Positions 27,213 to 38,418 are shown, counted from the first letter of the stretch. The stretch is 64,000 bases of DNA from Terrimesophilobacter sp963702165 (GCA_963702165.1 OY969722.1:2170001-2234000); one strand, 5' to 3'. Numbers and translations are program-made. Notes: a model not told the origin generated them from the sequence alone.

Positions 27213-27764
27213 TCATCCCTTGCTTTCTGCCGCGGGAGCGGCCCACTTCAGTGAAAGGCCGGCGATCGCGAGGAAGATCCCGACCATGATCGCGTAGGCG
27301 CCGAACAACCCGACCGCCTGCACCGAATCCAACGGTGCCAGCAAGAACACGAGCGCAGCGATCGCGGTGAAGCCCCCAACGGCGAGGAGGTCGCGATACG
27401 CCGGATTCCTGCCCTTCGCGCGCAGTCCAGCGTAGAGCTCAAGGAACCCGGTCACCGCCGCGAACACGCTGAAGAGGAACAGGAAGAAGCCGATCCCGCC
27501 ACCGTTGAGGATGAGGGCGACGATGCCGACCAGGATCGACACGATGCCCTGCATGAGCGAGATGGTGCGCAGCACCCGATCGTCCTGCCTGAACGCTCCC
27601 CACACCAGCACCGCGCCGGTCAGCACCGCGTAGGCACCCAGCATGAGCAGGCCGATCCGCGCGCTGTGATCGGCGAGGAAGGTGATGGCAAGACCGATCG
27701 CGACGGCGGGCACCGCTCTGGCAACCGGCACCTGCCAGGCGGAAGCAGTCTGGGCTGCGGACAC
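27213..27764 (-). CDS. HdeD-family membrane protein
   Basis: A 183-residue protein with about six membrane helices arranged as the DUF308/HdeD family, for example LMLGAYAVLTGAVLVWGAF, GIVSILVGIVALILNGGGI and FLFLFSVFAAVTGFLELYAG. E. coli HdeD belongs to an acid-resistance region, but the biochemical role is unknown. The start is taken as GTG 27764 (SAAQTASAWQVP). It pairs with the small membrane gene downstream. Confidence 0.75.
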   Translation of the reverse strand: MSAAQTASAWQVPVARAVPAVAIGLAITFLADHSARIGLLMLGAYAVLTGAVLVWGAFRQDDRVLRTISLMQGIVSILVGIVALILNGGGIGFFLFLFSVFAAVTGFLELYAGLRAKGRNPAYRDLLAVGGFTAIAALVFLLAPLDSVQAVGLFGAYAIMVGIFLAIAGLSLKWAAPAAESKG

Positions 27765-27881
27765 TGAACCTCGATTACTTTCAACGGACCAGCCAAGCCT
27801 AACGCCGCCGCAGCTCGTGTCGGCGCGGGCCAAGCCCGGCTGCGGAGCGGTCCAGAGTCGACGCCTTCGCCGGTGCCGACG

Positions 27882-28310
27882 TCACCCTCCGGGCAGTGTG
27901 ATGACGCCGAGCTGCTGCATCAGCGCGAGATCGTTCCTATCCGACCAGTGTTCGGCTAGTTTGCCATTCGCGATGCGGTGAATCGCCACCGCCGTCTCGC
28001 GGAGGTCCGCACCCGTGGCGCGCAGCGGGCCCGGAAGATCCCCCTCATGGCGGCCGTACGCCGTCAGCCTCGTGACCACCTTGTCGCCCTCGGCGATCTG
28101 GTCCTCGATCTCGTGCCGACCGGGTGTGGCATTCCAGAAGATCTCGAAGGCGCTTTTCAGCCCCTCACGCCCAGCCGGTAGTCCGGGAAACGGCGCCGGA
28201 TTGTGGTCGATGTAGTCCTCAGCAACCAACTCATCCATTGCGTCAACGTTGCCGACATCGAGCGCCGCATAGAACCGCCGCACAAGTGCCTTGTTCTCTT
28301 CGGGATCCAT
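27882..28310 (-). CDS. SnoaL-like ester cyclase family protein
   Basis: A 142-residue cone-shaped alpha+beta protein of the SnoaL/NTF2-like superfamily. The opening NKALVRRFYAALDVGNVDAM and the DYIDHNPAPFPGLPAGREGLK segment are typical of the ester-cyclase (polyketide-cyclase-like) subgroup, which is widespread and mostly uncharacterised. The ATG at 28310 is preceded by GGGAGAGGCAGTC. Flanking gaps on both sides (about 115 bp) suggest it is monocistronic. Confidence 0.8.
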   Translation of the reverse strand: MDPEENKALVRRFYAALDVGNVDAMDELVAEDYIDHNPAPFPGLPAGREGLKSAFEIFWNATPGRHEIEDQIAEGDKVVTRLTAYGRHEGDLPGPLRATGADLRETAVAIHRIANGKLAEHWSDRNDLALMQQLGVITLPGG

Positions 28311-28423
28311 GACTGCCTCTCCCTTTATTTAAGCGGCAAGCTAGTCGTTTAGATTGTGCCGCACGTCGAAACGGACAAACTTCGCGGCGGAAAGACAATC
28401 TATGTCGACGGTCGACATCACAG

Positions 28424-29798
<1,375 letters not shown>

Positions 29799-30191
29799 TC
29801 ACACCTCCACACTCTCAGGGGCAGATCGGCCAGCGCTGCGACGAGCCGCTGCCGTACATCAAGTTGTATCCCCCGCCCACGACATTCGCGGGTTGCGCCC
29901 GCGCGATAGGCGAGCGCTGCTACAACCTTAGGAATCCGGATGTGCCGACCACAACTGCACCTGTGGACGGGCCTGTGGACAACGTGCGAGAAACGCCGCA
30001 ACCTGTGTGGGCAACCTGTGGAGAGACCTGTGGATAGACACCGGCTTTCCTTCGCAAAAGTAGCGTTTGACCGGCATTTTTCTTGTCACACGGCTGTGTG
30101 TAGAAACATGTTTAGAGTTGCGGTTGAGGGTTTGGGGCGTTCTCGCCAGATCCTGTGCACAAGTGTCCCCCGTTCGACCCCGCAAATGAGT
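29799..30191. promoter_or_regulatory. dnaB upstream region with DnaA-box-like cluster
   Basis: Between 29960 and 30037 the element CCTGTG recurs five times, four as CCTGTGGA. TGTGGACAA (29974-29982) equals the high-GC actinobacterial DnaA box TTGTCCACA read on the other strand, and TGTGGATAG (30029-30037) is one base from TGTGGATAA. TGTGGACGG (29962) and TGTGGAGAG (30017) are weaker. The cluster is 160-240 bp upstream of the dnaB start. A short dyad CACAC/GTGTG lies near 30090. No gene is seen in this gap. Confidence 0.55.
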
Positions 30192-30223
30192 GACGGCGGA
30201 CCCCAGAAATGGGATCCGCCGTC
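30192..30223 (-). terminator. Terminator hairpin after rplI
   Basis: GACGGCGGACCCC (30192-30204) pairs with GGGATCCGCCGTC (30211-30223) around a 6-bp loop; the single mismatch becomes a G-U pair in the minus-strand RNA. It lies 23 bp past the rplI stop and separates the ribosomal operon from dnaB. Confidence 0.75.
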
Positions 30224-30245
30224 AACGTTCGGTGCTATGCGCGCC

Positions 30246-30703
30246 CTACTTGCCCGCGACCACCTGAAGGGTGATCGTCGCCACGAGCGTCGTCGCGCAG
30301 GCGAACGGTCGCCTCGTGCGTCACCGGTCGACTTGATCGGGGGAGACGATCTCGATCTTGCGCTTGTCGATCTGTGCCGAGGCCGGCCGCGGCGACCGCG
30401 TCCGCGACGTCCGAGGTCTTGACCGAGCCGAACAGGCGACCGCCCTCGCCGGCCTTGACGGTGAGCTTGACCGGGTTCGCCTCGAGGCGCGCCTTGAGGT
30501 CCTGTGCCTCTTCGATCGTGGCGTGCTCGCGCGCGGCGCGGGCAGCCTTGATCGACTCGATCTGCTTCTCGCCACCGCGGGTCCACGCCACGGCGAAGCC
30601 CTGGGGGATCAGGTAGTTGCGAGCGAACCCGTTCTTGACGTCGACGACGTCGCCGGGTGCACCGAGGCCGGTGACCTCGTGCGTGAGAATCAGCTTTGGA
30701 CAT
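30246..30703 (-). CDS. rplI: 50S ribosomal protein L9 (frame broken)
   Basis: About 150 residues. The N-terminal RNA-binding domain reads LILTHEVTGLGAPGDVVDV and KNGFARNYLIPQGFAVAWT; the C-terminal domain is partly readable (ANPVKLTVKAGEGGRLFGSV) and ends VVAGK. An extra A at about 30697 shifts the frame right after the ATG (TCCAA-A-GCTG), and more indels lie near 30305-30395. It is the last gene of rpsF-ssb-rpsR-rplI, 12 bp after rpsR. Confidence 0.93.
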
Positions 30704-30715
30704 TGTCGCGCGCTC

Positions 30716-30981
30716 CTAACGGCCTGAGCCGGCGTACGGCAGCAGTGCCATCTCACGCGCGTTCTTGACTGGCGCGGGCGATGAGACGCTGCTCCTGCAC
30801 GGAGACACCGGTGATACGGCGAGCGCGGATCTTTCCACGCTCGGAGATGAACTTGCGAAGGGTGGCGACATCCTTGTAGTCGATGACGCCGACGCGGATC
30901 GACTTCGCCGGGGCGGCGTTCTTGCCGTCCTTGCACCTTGCGGAGTGGCTTGCGGCGGTCGCCGCTGCTCTTTCCAGCCAT
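30716..30981 (-). CDS. rpsR: 30S ribosomal protein S18, cysteine-free type (frame broken)
   Basis: About 87 residues. AGKSSGDRRKPLRK begins the protein, then in other frames SIRVGVIDYKDVATLRKFIS, ARRITGVSVQEQRLIARA and LPYAGSGR. There is no CxxC zinc motif. Indels are near 30930 and 30765. The TTAGGAGC sequence at its end supplies the ribosome-binding site for rplI. Confidence 0.93.
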
Positions 30982-31017
30982 TGGTCTTCCTTAGTTAGAT
31001 CGTGGAACGAGGGCCGC

Positions 31018-31519
31018 TTAGAACGGCGTCTCGTCGGTGTAGTTGCCGGGCGTGTTCCACACGTCACCGGCTGACGAGTCGTCCGGTGCGGCTGCCGCCC
31101 ACGGCTCGTCGGCGACCGGTGGACCGCGTGCCCGCGCCGCCGCCGTCGCGGAGAGCGTGCGCGTGACCTGTGCGGTCGCGTAGCGAAGGCTGGGGCCGAT
31201 CTCGTCGACCTCGAGCTCGATGCTCGTGCGCTTCTCGCCTTCCTTCGTCTCGTAGCGAGCGCTGCTTCAGGCGGCCCGGTCGCGATGACACGGCTGCCCT
31301 TGGTCAGCGAACCGGCGACGTGCTCGGCGAACTCGCGCCACACGCTGCGCGCGGAGGAACAGCGCCTCGCCGTCTTTCCAGTCGTTCGACTCGCACGGTC
31401 GAAGTACGCGGCGTGGATGCGATGGTGAAGTTCGCGACCGCGAGCCCGTTCTGCGTGTAACGCAGCTCGGGGTCAGCGGTGAGGTTGCCCACGACGGTGA
31501 TGACGGTTTCGCCGGCCAT
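31018..31519 (-). CDS. ssb: Single-stranded DNA-binding protein (frame broken)
   Basis: About 165 residues. The OB-fold is clear: ETVITVVGNLTADPELRYTQ, NGLAVANFTIASTPR, SVWREFAEHVAGSLTKGSRV and the TSIELEVDEIGPSLRYA segment. A Gly/Pro/Thr-rich linker leads to the acidic tip DETPF, the partner-binding tail, which here ends TPF rather than the common IPF or LPF. Indels lie near 31395, 31350, 31270 and 31130. It sits between rpsF (2-bp gap) and rpsR in the usual order. Confidence 0.93.
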
Positions 31520-31521
31520 GA

Positions 31522-31936
31522 CTACTCCGCGGCCTTCAGCTGCGTCTCGGCAGCGGCCTTGGCCGGGCCTCAGCCTTGGCGGAGCGGCTGCCTTGCGGGC
31601 GGCCTTCTCGTCGGCGAGCTTCGCGGCTGCGGCGACCTGGGCGATGCGCCTCTTCGGCGCGCAGCACCTTGGTGCGCATGACGGCCTCGCTCAGAGACGC
31701 AGCTGGCGGTCGAGCTCGACGGTGGCCGCCGAGTTCGCGGTCAATTGAACGACGGCGTAGATGCCCTCGCTCTTCTTGTTGATCTCGTAGGCCAGGCGAC
31801 GGCGGCCCCAGATGTCGACGTTGTCGATGGTTCCACCATCGTTGCGAATGACATTGAGGAACTTGTCGAGGCTGGGAGCCACGGTGCGCTCATCGATCTC
31901 TGGATCGAGGATTACCATGAGTTCATACTGATGCAT
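31522..31936 (-). CDS. rpsF: 30S ribosomal protein S6 (frame broken near the C-terminus)
   Basis: About 138 residues. HQYELMVILDPEIDERTVAP, NVDIWGRRRLAYEINKKSEG and ATVELDRQLRLSEAVMRTKV are standard S6. An actinobacterial Ala/Lys-rich tail follows, broken by indels near 31690, 31645 and 31565. The start is ATG 31936 with AAGGAGG upstream; GTG 31939 is a close alternative. It is the first gene of rpsF-ssb-rpsR-rplI and is divergent from ino1. Confidence 0.93.
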
Positions 31937-32086
31937 CACAAACCCACCTCCTTCGGACTAGAACGGCCACAGACGATCTGTGACAGGAGGGTGTTGGCAT
32001 CGTCGCGCGACGTCAACGACGTACGCGACAACCTGCCTAGTGTAGTCAGATCCCCTTTCTCGATCAAGGAGCAGTGCTTTCACCCA

Positions 32087-33179
32087 ATGACCCTTCGTGT
32101 TGCCATCGCCGGCGTCGGAAACTGCGCCAACGCGCTCATCCAGGGCGTCGACGTTCTATGCGCGATGCCGCGGACGGATGCCGTGATCCCGGGACTCATG
32201 CACACCCGCTTCGGCCGGTACGCCGTCGGCGACCTCGAGTTCGTCGCCGCCTTCGACGTCGACGCCACCAAGGTCGGGGTCGACCTCGCCGACGCCATGT
32301 GGGCAGGCGAACAACGACACCTGCGGTTCGCCGAGGTCGCGGCGACCGGCGTGCTCGTGCAGCGCGGCCCGACCCTCGACGGACTCGGCGAGTACTACCG
32401 CGAGATCGTCGAGGAGTCGCGATGCCGCGCCGGTCGACGTGCGCGCAGGCGCTGCGGGACAGCCGGGGCCGACGTGCTCGTCTGCTACCTGCCGGTCGGG
32501 TTCGGAGGAGGCCGCGAAGTACTACGCGCAGGCCGCGCTCGACGCCGGCGTCGCCTTCGTCAACGCCATCCCGGTGTTCATCGCGAGCGACCCCGAGCTG
32601 GGCGGCGAAGTTCCGCGCGGCCGGCGTGCCCGATCGTCGGCGACGACATCAAGAGCCAGCTCGGCGCGACCATCACCCACCGCGTGCTCGCCCGGCTGTT
32701 CGAGGAGCGCGGCCTCGTGCTCGACCGCACCTACCAGCTCAACGTCGGCGGCAACATGGACTTCAAGAACATGCTCGAGCGCTCGCCGGCTCGAGTCGAA
32801 GAAGATCTCGAAGACCCAGTCGGTCACGAGCAACATCGCGCCGAGCTCGACCCGCAGCGATGTGCACATCGGCCCGAGCGACCACGTGCCGTGGCTCGAG
32901 CGACCGCAAGTTCGCCTTCGTGCGGCTCGAGGGCCACGGCTTCGGCAACGCGCCGACGAGCCTCGAGTACAAGCTCGAGGTGTGGGACTCGCCGAACTCC
33001 GCCGGAGTCGTGATCGACGCGATCCGGCTGCGAAGATCGCGCTCGACGCCGGGCTCGGCGGGCCGCTCGAGGCGGCATCCGCCTACTTCATGAAGTCGCC
33101 GCCGGTGCAGCACCCCGACCCGGTCGCCCGCGCGCTGCTCGAGGAGTTCATCGGCGACCACCCCCGCGCCGCCGCCTGA
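32087..33179 (+). CDS. ino1: Inositol-1-phosphate synthase (frameshifted)
   Basis: About 360 residues of the NAD-dependent enzyme converting glucose 6-phosphate to myo-inositol 1-phosphate, the entry to phosphatidylinositol and mycothiol in Actinobacteria. The Rossmann start is VAIAGVGNCANALIQG, followed by VPGLMH-like sequence, LNVGGNMDFKNMLER, DHVPWLER and KLEVWDSPNSAGVVIDAI. Breaks are near 32310, 32425, 32505, 32615, 32790, 32860, 32905 and 33030. The ribosome-binding site AAGGAGC is about 15 bp from ATG 32087, longer than usual. Confidence 0.92.
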
Positions 33180-33190
33180 GCCTCAGGCGG
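33172..33190. terminator. Stop-codon hairpin between convergent ino1 and cca
   Basis: CCGCCTGAG-C-CTCAGGCGG is a perfect 19-bp odd palindrome that contains the TGA of ino1 and the TGA of the leftward cca. It closely resembles the one at 8973-8985. Confidence 0.5.
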
Positions 33191-34631
33191 GGGAGCCGGA
33201 TGCGTGCCACTCGAGCAGGCGCCGCGTCGCCTCTTCCGCGCCGAGCGGGCCCTCGTCGAGGCGCAGTTCGAGCAGGAAGCGGTACGCCTCGCCGACCTCG
33301 CGGCCCCGGCCGCAGCCCGAGCACCGCCATGATCTGCTCGCCGTCGAGGTCGGGGCGGACGGCGGCGATGCTCCTCCGGCCTCGGCGATCGTCGCGATGC
33401 GCTCCTCGAGGTCGTCGTAGGCGAACGCCAGCCGGTCGGCCTTGCGGCGGTTGCGGGTCGTGACGTCGGCACGGGTGAGGATGTGCAGCCGTTCGAGCAG
33501 GTCGCCCGCGTCGCGCACGTAGCGTCGCACCGCGGAGTCGGTCCAGGCACCCTCGGTGTAGCCGAAGAACCGCAGGTGCAGCTCGATGAGCCGCGCGACC
33601 TCGGTGATCGTCTCCTTGTCGAAGCGCAGTGCGCGCAGCCGCTTCGCCGCGAGCTTCGACCCGACGACGTCGTGGTGGTGGAAGGTCACCACCCCGCCCG
33701 GCTCGATGCGCTTGGTCGCCGGCTTGCCGATGTCGTGCAGCAGCGCCGCAAGACGCAGGATGAGGTCGGGTGCGGCATCCGGATGCCGCTGCTCCTCGAG
33801 CGTCGATCGCCTGGTCGAGCACGGTGAGGCTGTGCTCGTAGACGTCCTTGTGGTGGTGCGTGCTCGTCGACCTCGCAGCCGCAGCGCCGGCAGCTCCGGC
33901 AGCACATGCTCGGCCAGGCCGCGTCTCGACCAGCAGTTCCGGATGCCGGGCCCGGGGCGCGTCGGTCAGCAGCAGCTTGCGTCAGCTCGTCCCGGATGCG
34001 CTCAGCCGAGACGATGCTCGATGCGCTCGGCCAGGTCGCGCATCGCGACTGCGGTCGGCTCGGCCACCGTGAAGCCCAAGCTGCGACGTGAATCGTGCGG
34101 CACGCATCATCCGCAGCGGGTCGTCGCCGAACGAGACCTCGGGCGTGCCGGGCGTCGTGAGCCGTCGGGCCATCAGGTCCTCGATGCCGCCGGACGGGTC
34201 GACGAGCTTCAGCTCCGGGCAGGCGCAGCGCCATCGCGTTCACGGTGAAGTCGCGGCGCACGAGGTCGCCCTCGAGGGTGTCGCCGAACTCCACGACCGG
34301 CTTGCGAGTCGCTCCGTCGTACGCATCGGAGCGGTAGGTGGTGATCTCGACCGTGTGGCCGTCGATGCGCGCTCCGATCGTGCCGAAGGCCCGCCCGATG
34401 TCCCACTGGGCGTCGGAGATCGGCCGCACGAGTCGCGAGGATCTCGTCGGGCCGCGCACTCGTCGTGAAGTCGAGGTCGTTGATCGGCCGTCCGAGGAAC
34501 GCGTCGCGTACCGGACCGCCGACGAGAGCGAGCTCTTCGCCCGCAGCAGCGAAGGCGCTGGCCAGCGCGCTGACGTGAGGAGATGCGGCAAGTTCGCCAA
34601 GGCGCGCGAGTGCGGTGGCGACGCTTTCCAT
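33183..34631 (-). CDS. cca: CCA tRNA nucleotidyltransferase (frameshifted)
   Basis: About 480 residues. The nucleotidyltransferase head reads ELALVGGPVRDAFLGRPIND followed by DLDFTTSARPDEIL, with the DxD metal motif. RRDFTVNAMALRLP, DDPLRMMRAARFTSQLG and a C-terminal HD domain (LILRLAALLHDIGKPATK, then FHHHDVVGSKLAAKRL) follow. The enzyme adds or repairs the 3' CCA of tRNA. Frame breaks recur from about 33310 to 34440; the first 60 residues are intact. It is divergent from the DUF6049 gene. Confidence 0.9.
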
Positions 34632-34711
34632 GCGCCCAAGACTATCGAGGGCGCACGCGAATAGACTCGCTGGAGGTTGGCCACGGAATCCGCGGACCCT
34701 CCCTTGCGCTT

Positions 34712-36709
34712 ATGAGAATATTTCCTCTGCTCCTCGCCCTCGGCCTTGCCGTGACCGGCGCGGTGGCCCCCCTTGCCCCGGCGGCCGCCGTCGACGGCGT
34801 CTCGCTGACCATCGCCCCCGCCAGCAATGGCGTCATCGGACCGGAAGCCGACCTCCTCGTGAACGGGACCGTCGTGAACGACGGCACAGTGCCGACGGAG
34901 GCGGCGGCGGTCACACTGCACGTCGCGCGCACGCCGGTGACCGACCGCGCGGAGCTCCTGGAATGGCTGACCGCAGAAGAGCCGCCTGCCCTCGATGTGG
35001 GTGCCGCCGTTGCGACCGCCAGCGTTCCGGCGATCGGTGCCGCGCAGGCTCGGGTGTTCAGTCTCAGTGTCGCCGCCGAGGCTCTGGAGCTCCCGGGATT
35101 CGGCAGCTACCCGATTCAGGTCCGGTACTCACCGCCCGACGGCGAGCCGATCGTGGAGGAGGGCGCCATCGTGTGGAACCCCGGGTCCACACCGTCGTTC
35201 TCACTGTCCGCCGCCGCCGCGCTCACCGTGCCGCCACCGGCATCCGGCCTCCTCGACGCCACTTCGCTCGAGGACTACACCGCCCCAACCGGCCAGCTCA
35301 GCCGGATGCTGGACGAATACGTGGCAAGCGGGGTCGCCATCGGCATCGACCCGATGATCATCGCCTCGATCAGGCTGCTCGGCACCACCGCTCCGCCGTC
35401 CGCGACCCAATGGCTCGCGCGCCTCCAGTCGGTCCCCAACGAGACCTTCGCGCTCAGCTATGCCGACTCCGACCTCGGACTGCTGTCGCAATCGGGTGCG
35501 GGAGTGCTGGCCCCCGTGGCGTTCCGCATGGATCCGGCCGCTGCCCCGATGCCCGAAGACGCAACGGCGAGCCCTGCACCGGTTGACCCGGCGGCACCGC
35601 CTGTCGACGAGGTGCTCGCGTGGCCCTACACGATCGGCGGAGTCGCCTGGCCACGACCAGACACCGTCACGACGGCCGACCTGGCCACCTTCACCGCCGC
35701 CGGGTACACGACAACCGTGCTCAGCTCATCCGGGATCGACCGGGACCGCTTCACCTCCCCGATCTCCATCGACGGGACCGCCGGCCTCGTCTCGGACGAC
35801 ATCGTCGCGACCCTGATCTCCCAGGCGATCACGGCACCGACACTGTCGGCCTGGCAGACGACGATGGCCCAGCTCGCGGCCTCGACGGCTGAGCTGGCCA
35901 AGACGCATCCCGGCTCGCCCGTGTTTGCCGCGCTCAACCGGGGGACTGACGCGCCGCGCTACGCCGAGACCTTCCAGGCACTCCAGTCCTTCCCCTGGGT
36001 GAACAGGGTCGCGATGACCGAGACCATGGCCGCCGATGCCAGCGCTGCGACTCTCTCTCAGGAGCTCGCCGAAGACCCCCGGGTGGCGACGGTGAACTCG
36101 CTCCTGCAGACCGAGGCAGCCGTGGCCAACTTCGCGACGGTGCTCGCCGACCCCACCCAGCTCACCGGCCCGCGGCGACTCGCCCTGCTGGCCACGGTGT
36201 CGAACCAGTGGGCGCTCGATGTTGCGGGCGGCGCAGCGCTTGTTGAGCAGTTCCGCACTGACGGCTTCGACATCCTGAATGCGATCAGCATTCCCAGCGG
36301 CAGTACCGTCAACCTGCTCTCCGACAACGGGCCCCTGCCGATCACCGTCAGCAACGCCCTCGCCTATCCGGCGACCGTGCACGTCTCGGTGAAGCCGGCC
36401 CGCGCCATCCTGAACGTCACGGAAGACCCGGTCGTGCTCACGATCGAGGCGAACTCGCAGGCCAAGGCCTTGGTGCCGGTGCAAACGGTGGCCAACGGCC
36501 AGGTGCGCACGGTTGTCACGTTGACGAGCCCGGCCGCCGTGCCGATCTCGCAGCCGGTGACGGTGTCGCTGAATGTTCAAGCGGGGTGGGAAACCGCGGC
36601 AACCTGGGTGCTCGCCGCTATCGTCGTGGTGATGTTCATCGCCGGCGTGATTCGGACCATCCGCAAACGACGGCGTGCCGTGCAGGAACCGGCGCAGGAG
36701 GCCGCGTGA
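34712..36709 (+). CDS. DUF6049 family exported membrane protein
   Basis: A 665-residue protein with an N-terminal signal peptide (RIFPLLLALGLAVTGAVAPL, cleavage near APAAAVDG), a long extracytoplasmic beta-rich region and one C-terminal membrane helix (WVLAAIVVVMFIAGVIRTI) before a short basic tail. In Actinobacteria this family is regularly found between cca and murJ, as here. The murJ start overlaps its stop. The role is unknown; the link to murJ suggests cell-wall assembly. Start ATG 34712; frame intact. Confidence 0.85.
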   Translation: MRIFPLLLALGLAVTGAVAPLAPAAAVDGVSLTIAPASNGVIGPEADLLVNGTVVNDGTVPTEAAAVTLHVARTPVTDRAELLEWLTAEEPPALDVGAAVATASVPAIGAAQARVFSLSVAAEALELPGFGSYPIQVRYSPPDGEPIVEEGAIVWNPGSTPSFSLSAAAALTVPPPASGLLDATSLEDYTAPTGQLSRMLDEYVASGVAIGIDPMIIASIRLLGTTAPPSATQWLARLQSVPNETFALSYADSDLGLLSQSGAGVLAPVAFRMDPAAAPMPEDATASPAPVDPAAPPVDEVLAWPYTIGGVAWPRPDTVTTADLATFTAAGYTTTVLSSSGIDRDRFTSPISIDGTAGLVSDDIVATLISQAITAPTLSAWQTTMAQLAASTAELAKTHPGSPVFAALNRGTDAPRYAETFQALQSFPWVNRVAMTETMAADASAATLSQELAEDPRVATVNSLLQTEAAVANFATVLADPTQLTGPRRLALLATVSNQWALDVAGGAALVEQFRTDGFDILNAISIPSGSTVNLLSDNGPLPITVSNALAYPATVHVSVKPARAILNVTEDPVVLTIEANSQAKALVPVQTVANGQVRTVVTLTSPAAVPISQPVTVSLNVQAGWETAATWVLAAIVVVMFIAGVIRTIRKRRRAVQEPAQEAA

Positions 36710-38352
36710 GCGAGACCGACGACGTCGCCGGTGTGCCGGACGCGAAGATCGGCCGGGCCAGCGCCGTGATGGCGACCGGCACGATCGTCTCCCGCATCCT
36801 CGGCTTCGTCAAGGCCGCGGTGCTCGCGGCGACGATCGGCCAGGTCGGCAGCGCGGCCGCCGACGCCTTCACGATCGCGAACGGCCTGCCGAACAACATC
36901 TATGCCCTCATTGCCGGCGGCATGCTGAGCGCGGTGCTGGTTCCGCAGATCGTGCGATCGGCGCTGCATGCGGATGGCGGGCAGCGCTTCATCAACAAGC
37001 TCGTGACCCTCGGGATCACGGTATTCGTGGTGCTCACGATCATCGCGACCCTGTGCGCACCGCTGTTGATCGATCTGTATACCAAGGATCCTGACCCCGA
37101 GGTCTTCGCCCTGGCGACGGCGTTCGCCTACTGGTGTCTTCCGCAGATCCTGTTCTATGCGCTGTACACGCTGCTCGGTGAGGTCCTGAACGCGCGCGGC
37201 GTCTTCGGGCCGTTCATGTGGGCTCCGATCCTCAACAACGTCGTCGCCATCGCTGGGCTGGTCGCCTTCCAGTTGCTGTTCGGGTCGGGGTCGGCATTCC
37301 ATAGTCCGGGTGTCTGGACCGCCGGCATGGTGGGCCTCCTCGGAGCCAGTGCAACGCTTGGCGTTGCGGCGCAGGCTCTCATCCTCGGGGTGTTCTGGAA
37401 GCGTGCTCGGCTCGGCTTCCGCCCGGACTTCAAGTGGCGCGGTGTTGGCCTCTCCCGCACCGGGCGCACGGCGTCCTGGGCGTTCGCGATGATCCTCGTC
37501 ACGCAGATCGCCGGGATCGTGCAGACGCAGGTTGTCTTCCAGGCGGCTGGTGCAGGCGCATCCGCAACCACGCTCCAGAACGCCTTCCTGATCTTCATGC
37601 TCCCGCACTCGGTCGTGACGGTTTCGCTGGTCACCGCATACTTCACTCGCATGAGCGGCCACGCGAGCGCCGGGAACCTCGCCGGGGTGCGCAGCGATGT
37701 TTCGTCATCCCTGCGCTCGATCGGGCTCGTGATGGTGTTTGCGACCATCGCTCTCATGGTGGTCGCGTACCCGGTGAGTGTGTTCTTCGAGAGCGATGTC
37801 GACAAGATCCGGGCGATGGGCAACGTCATCATCGCTCTGCTGCTGAGTCTCGTTCCATTCAGCGCGGTTTTCGTCATGCAGCGCGTGTTCTATGCCCTCG
37901 AGGACACCAGAACGGTGTTTCTGATCGAGGTCGCCAAGCAATCGGTGTTCGTCGCCGGTGCGCTCGTGGCGGGCACCCTGCCGCTGGCGTGGATCGGTGT
38001 TGGTGTCGCGGTTGCCACCTCGATCGCGGTAACAGCACAACTGGTCATCACGTTCGCGGTGCTGCGGCGCAAGCTCGGGTCTCTCGACGGCCGTCGGATC
38101 GCCGTTCGGTACCTCGAATACCTCGGCGCCGCGCTCGTGGCCGGGGCAGTCGGGTTCGGATTGCTGTGGCTGCTCGGCGGCCTCTGGCCGGCCGGCTTCG
38201 CGCTGTCCGGAATGGGCGCAGCGGCCCTGACCATCGTCGGCACCGGCACGCTCATGTCGCTCGTCTACGTCGGCCTGCTCGCGCTGTTCAAGAATTCGGA
38301 ACTCGTCCCCGTACTGCGTTCCCTCACCGAGCGATTCAGCCGTTCCCGCTGA
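36706..38352 (+). CDS. murJ: Lipid II flippase MurJ (MviN family)
   Basis: A 548-residue protein with about 14 membrane helices. ASAVMATGTIVSRILGFVKAA is the MviN/MurJ N-terminal signature with conserved Arg and Lys in the cavity; ADAFTIANGLPNNIYALIAGG and TLLGEVLNARGVFGPFMWAP follow. MurJ moves lipid II across the membrane for peptidoglycan synthesis. GTG 36706 overlaps the stop of the preceding gene (GTGA). It lacks the long kinase-like C-terminal extension seen in mycobacterial MviN. Confidence 0.93.
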   Translation: MSETDDVAGVPDAKIGRASAVMATGTIVSRILGFVKAAVLAATIGQVGSAAADAFTIANGLPNNIYALIAGGMLSAVLVPQIVRSALHADGGQRFINKLVTLGITVFVVLTIIATLCAPLLIDLYTKDPDPEVFALATAFAYWCLPQILFYALYTLLGEVLNARGVFGPFMWAPILNNVVAIAGLVAFQLLFGSGSAFHSPGVWTAGMVGLLGASATLGVAAQALILGVFWKRARLGFRPDFKWRGVGLSRTGRTASWAFAMILVTQIAGIVQTQVVFQAAGAGASATTLQNAFLIFMLPHSVVTVSLVTAYFTRMSGHASAGNLAGVRSDVSSSLRSIGLVMVFATIALMVVAYPVSVFFESDVDKIRAMGNVIIALLLSLVPFSAVFVMQRVFYALEDTRTVFLIEVAKQSVFVAGALVAGTLPLAWIGVGVAVATSIAVTAQLVITFAVLRRKLGSLDGRRIAVRYLEYLGAALVAGAVGFGLLWLLGGLWPAGFALSGMGAAALTIVGTGTLMSLVYVGLLALFKNSELVPVLRSLTERFSRSR

Positions 38353-38365
38353 GTCGGCGGGAGGC

Positions 38366-38391
38366 GGAATAGTGCGTCCGTAGGATGTGTT
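38366..38391 (+). promoter_or_regulatory. SigR/SigH-type promoter of trxB-trxA
   Basis: GGAAT (38366-38370), an 18-bp spacer and GTT (38389-38391) match the promoter of the thiol-oxidative-stress sigma factors SigR (Streptomyces) and SigH (mycobacteria), which are known to drive thioredoxin genes. It lies 28 bp before the trxB start codon. Confidence 0.65.
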
Positions 38392-38418
38392 ATACCCGGC
38401 AGCGATAAGGAGATATAC

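Noticed and set aside
30246..31936. Loss of rpsF, ssb, rpsR and rplI as real pseudogenes
   Set aside because: These are essential single-copy genes, full-length family sequence is present in adjoining frames, and neighbouring blocks show the same error type. Consensus error is far more likely.
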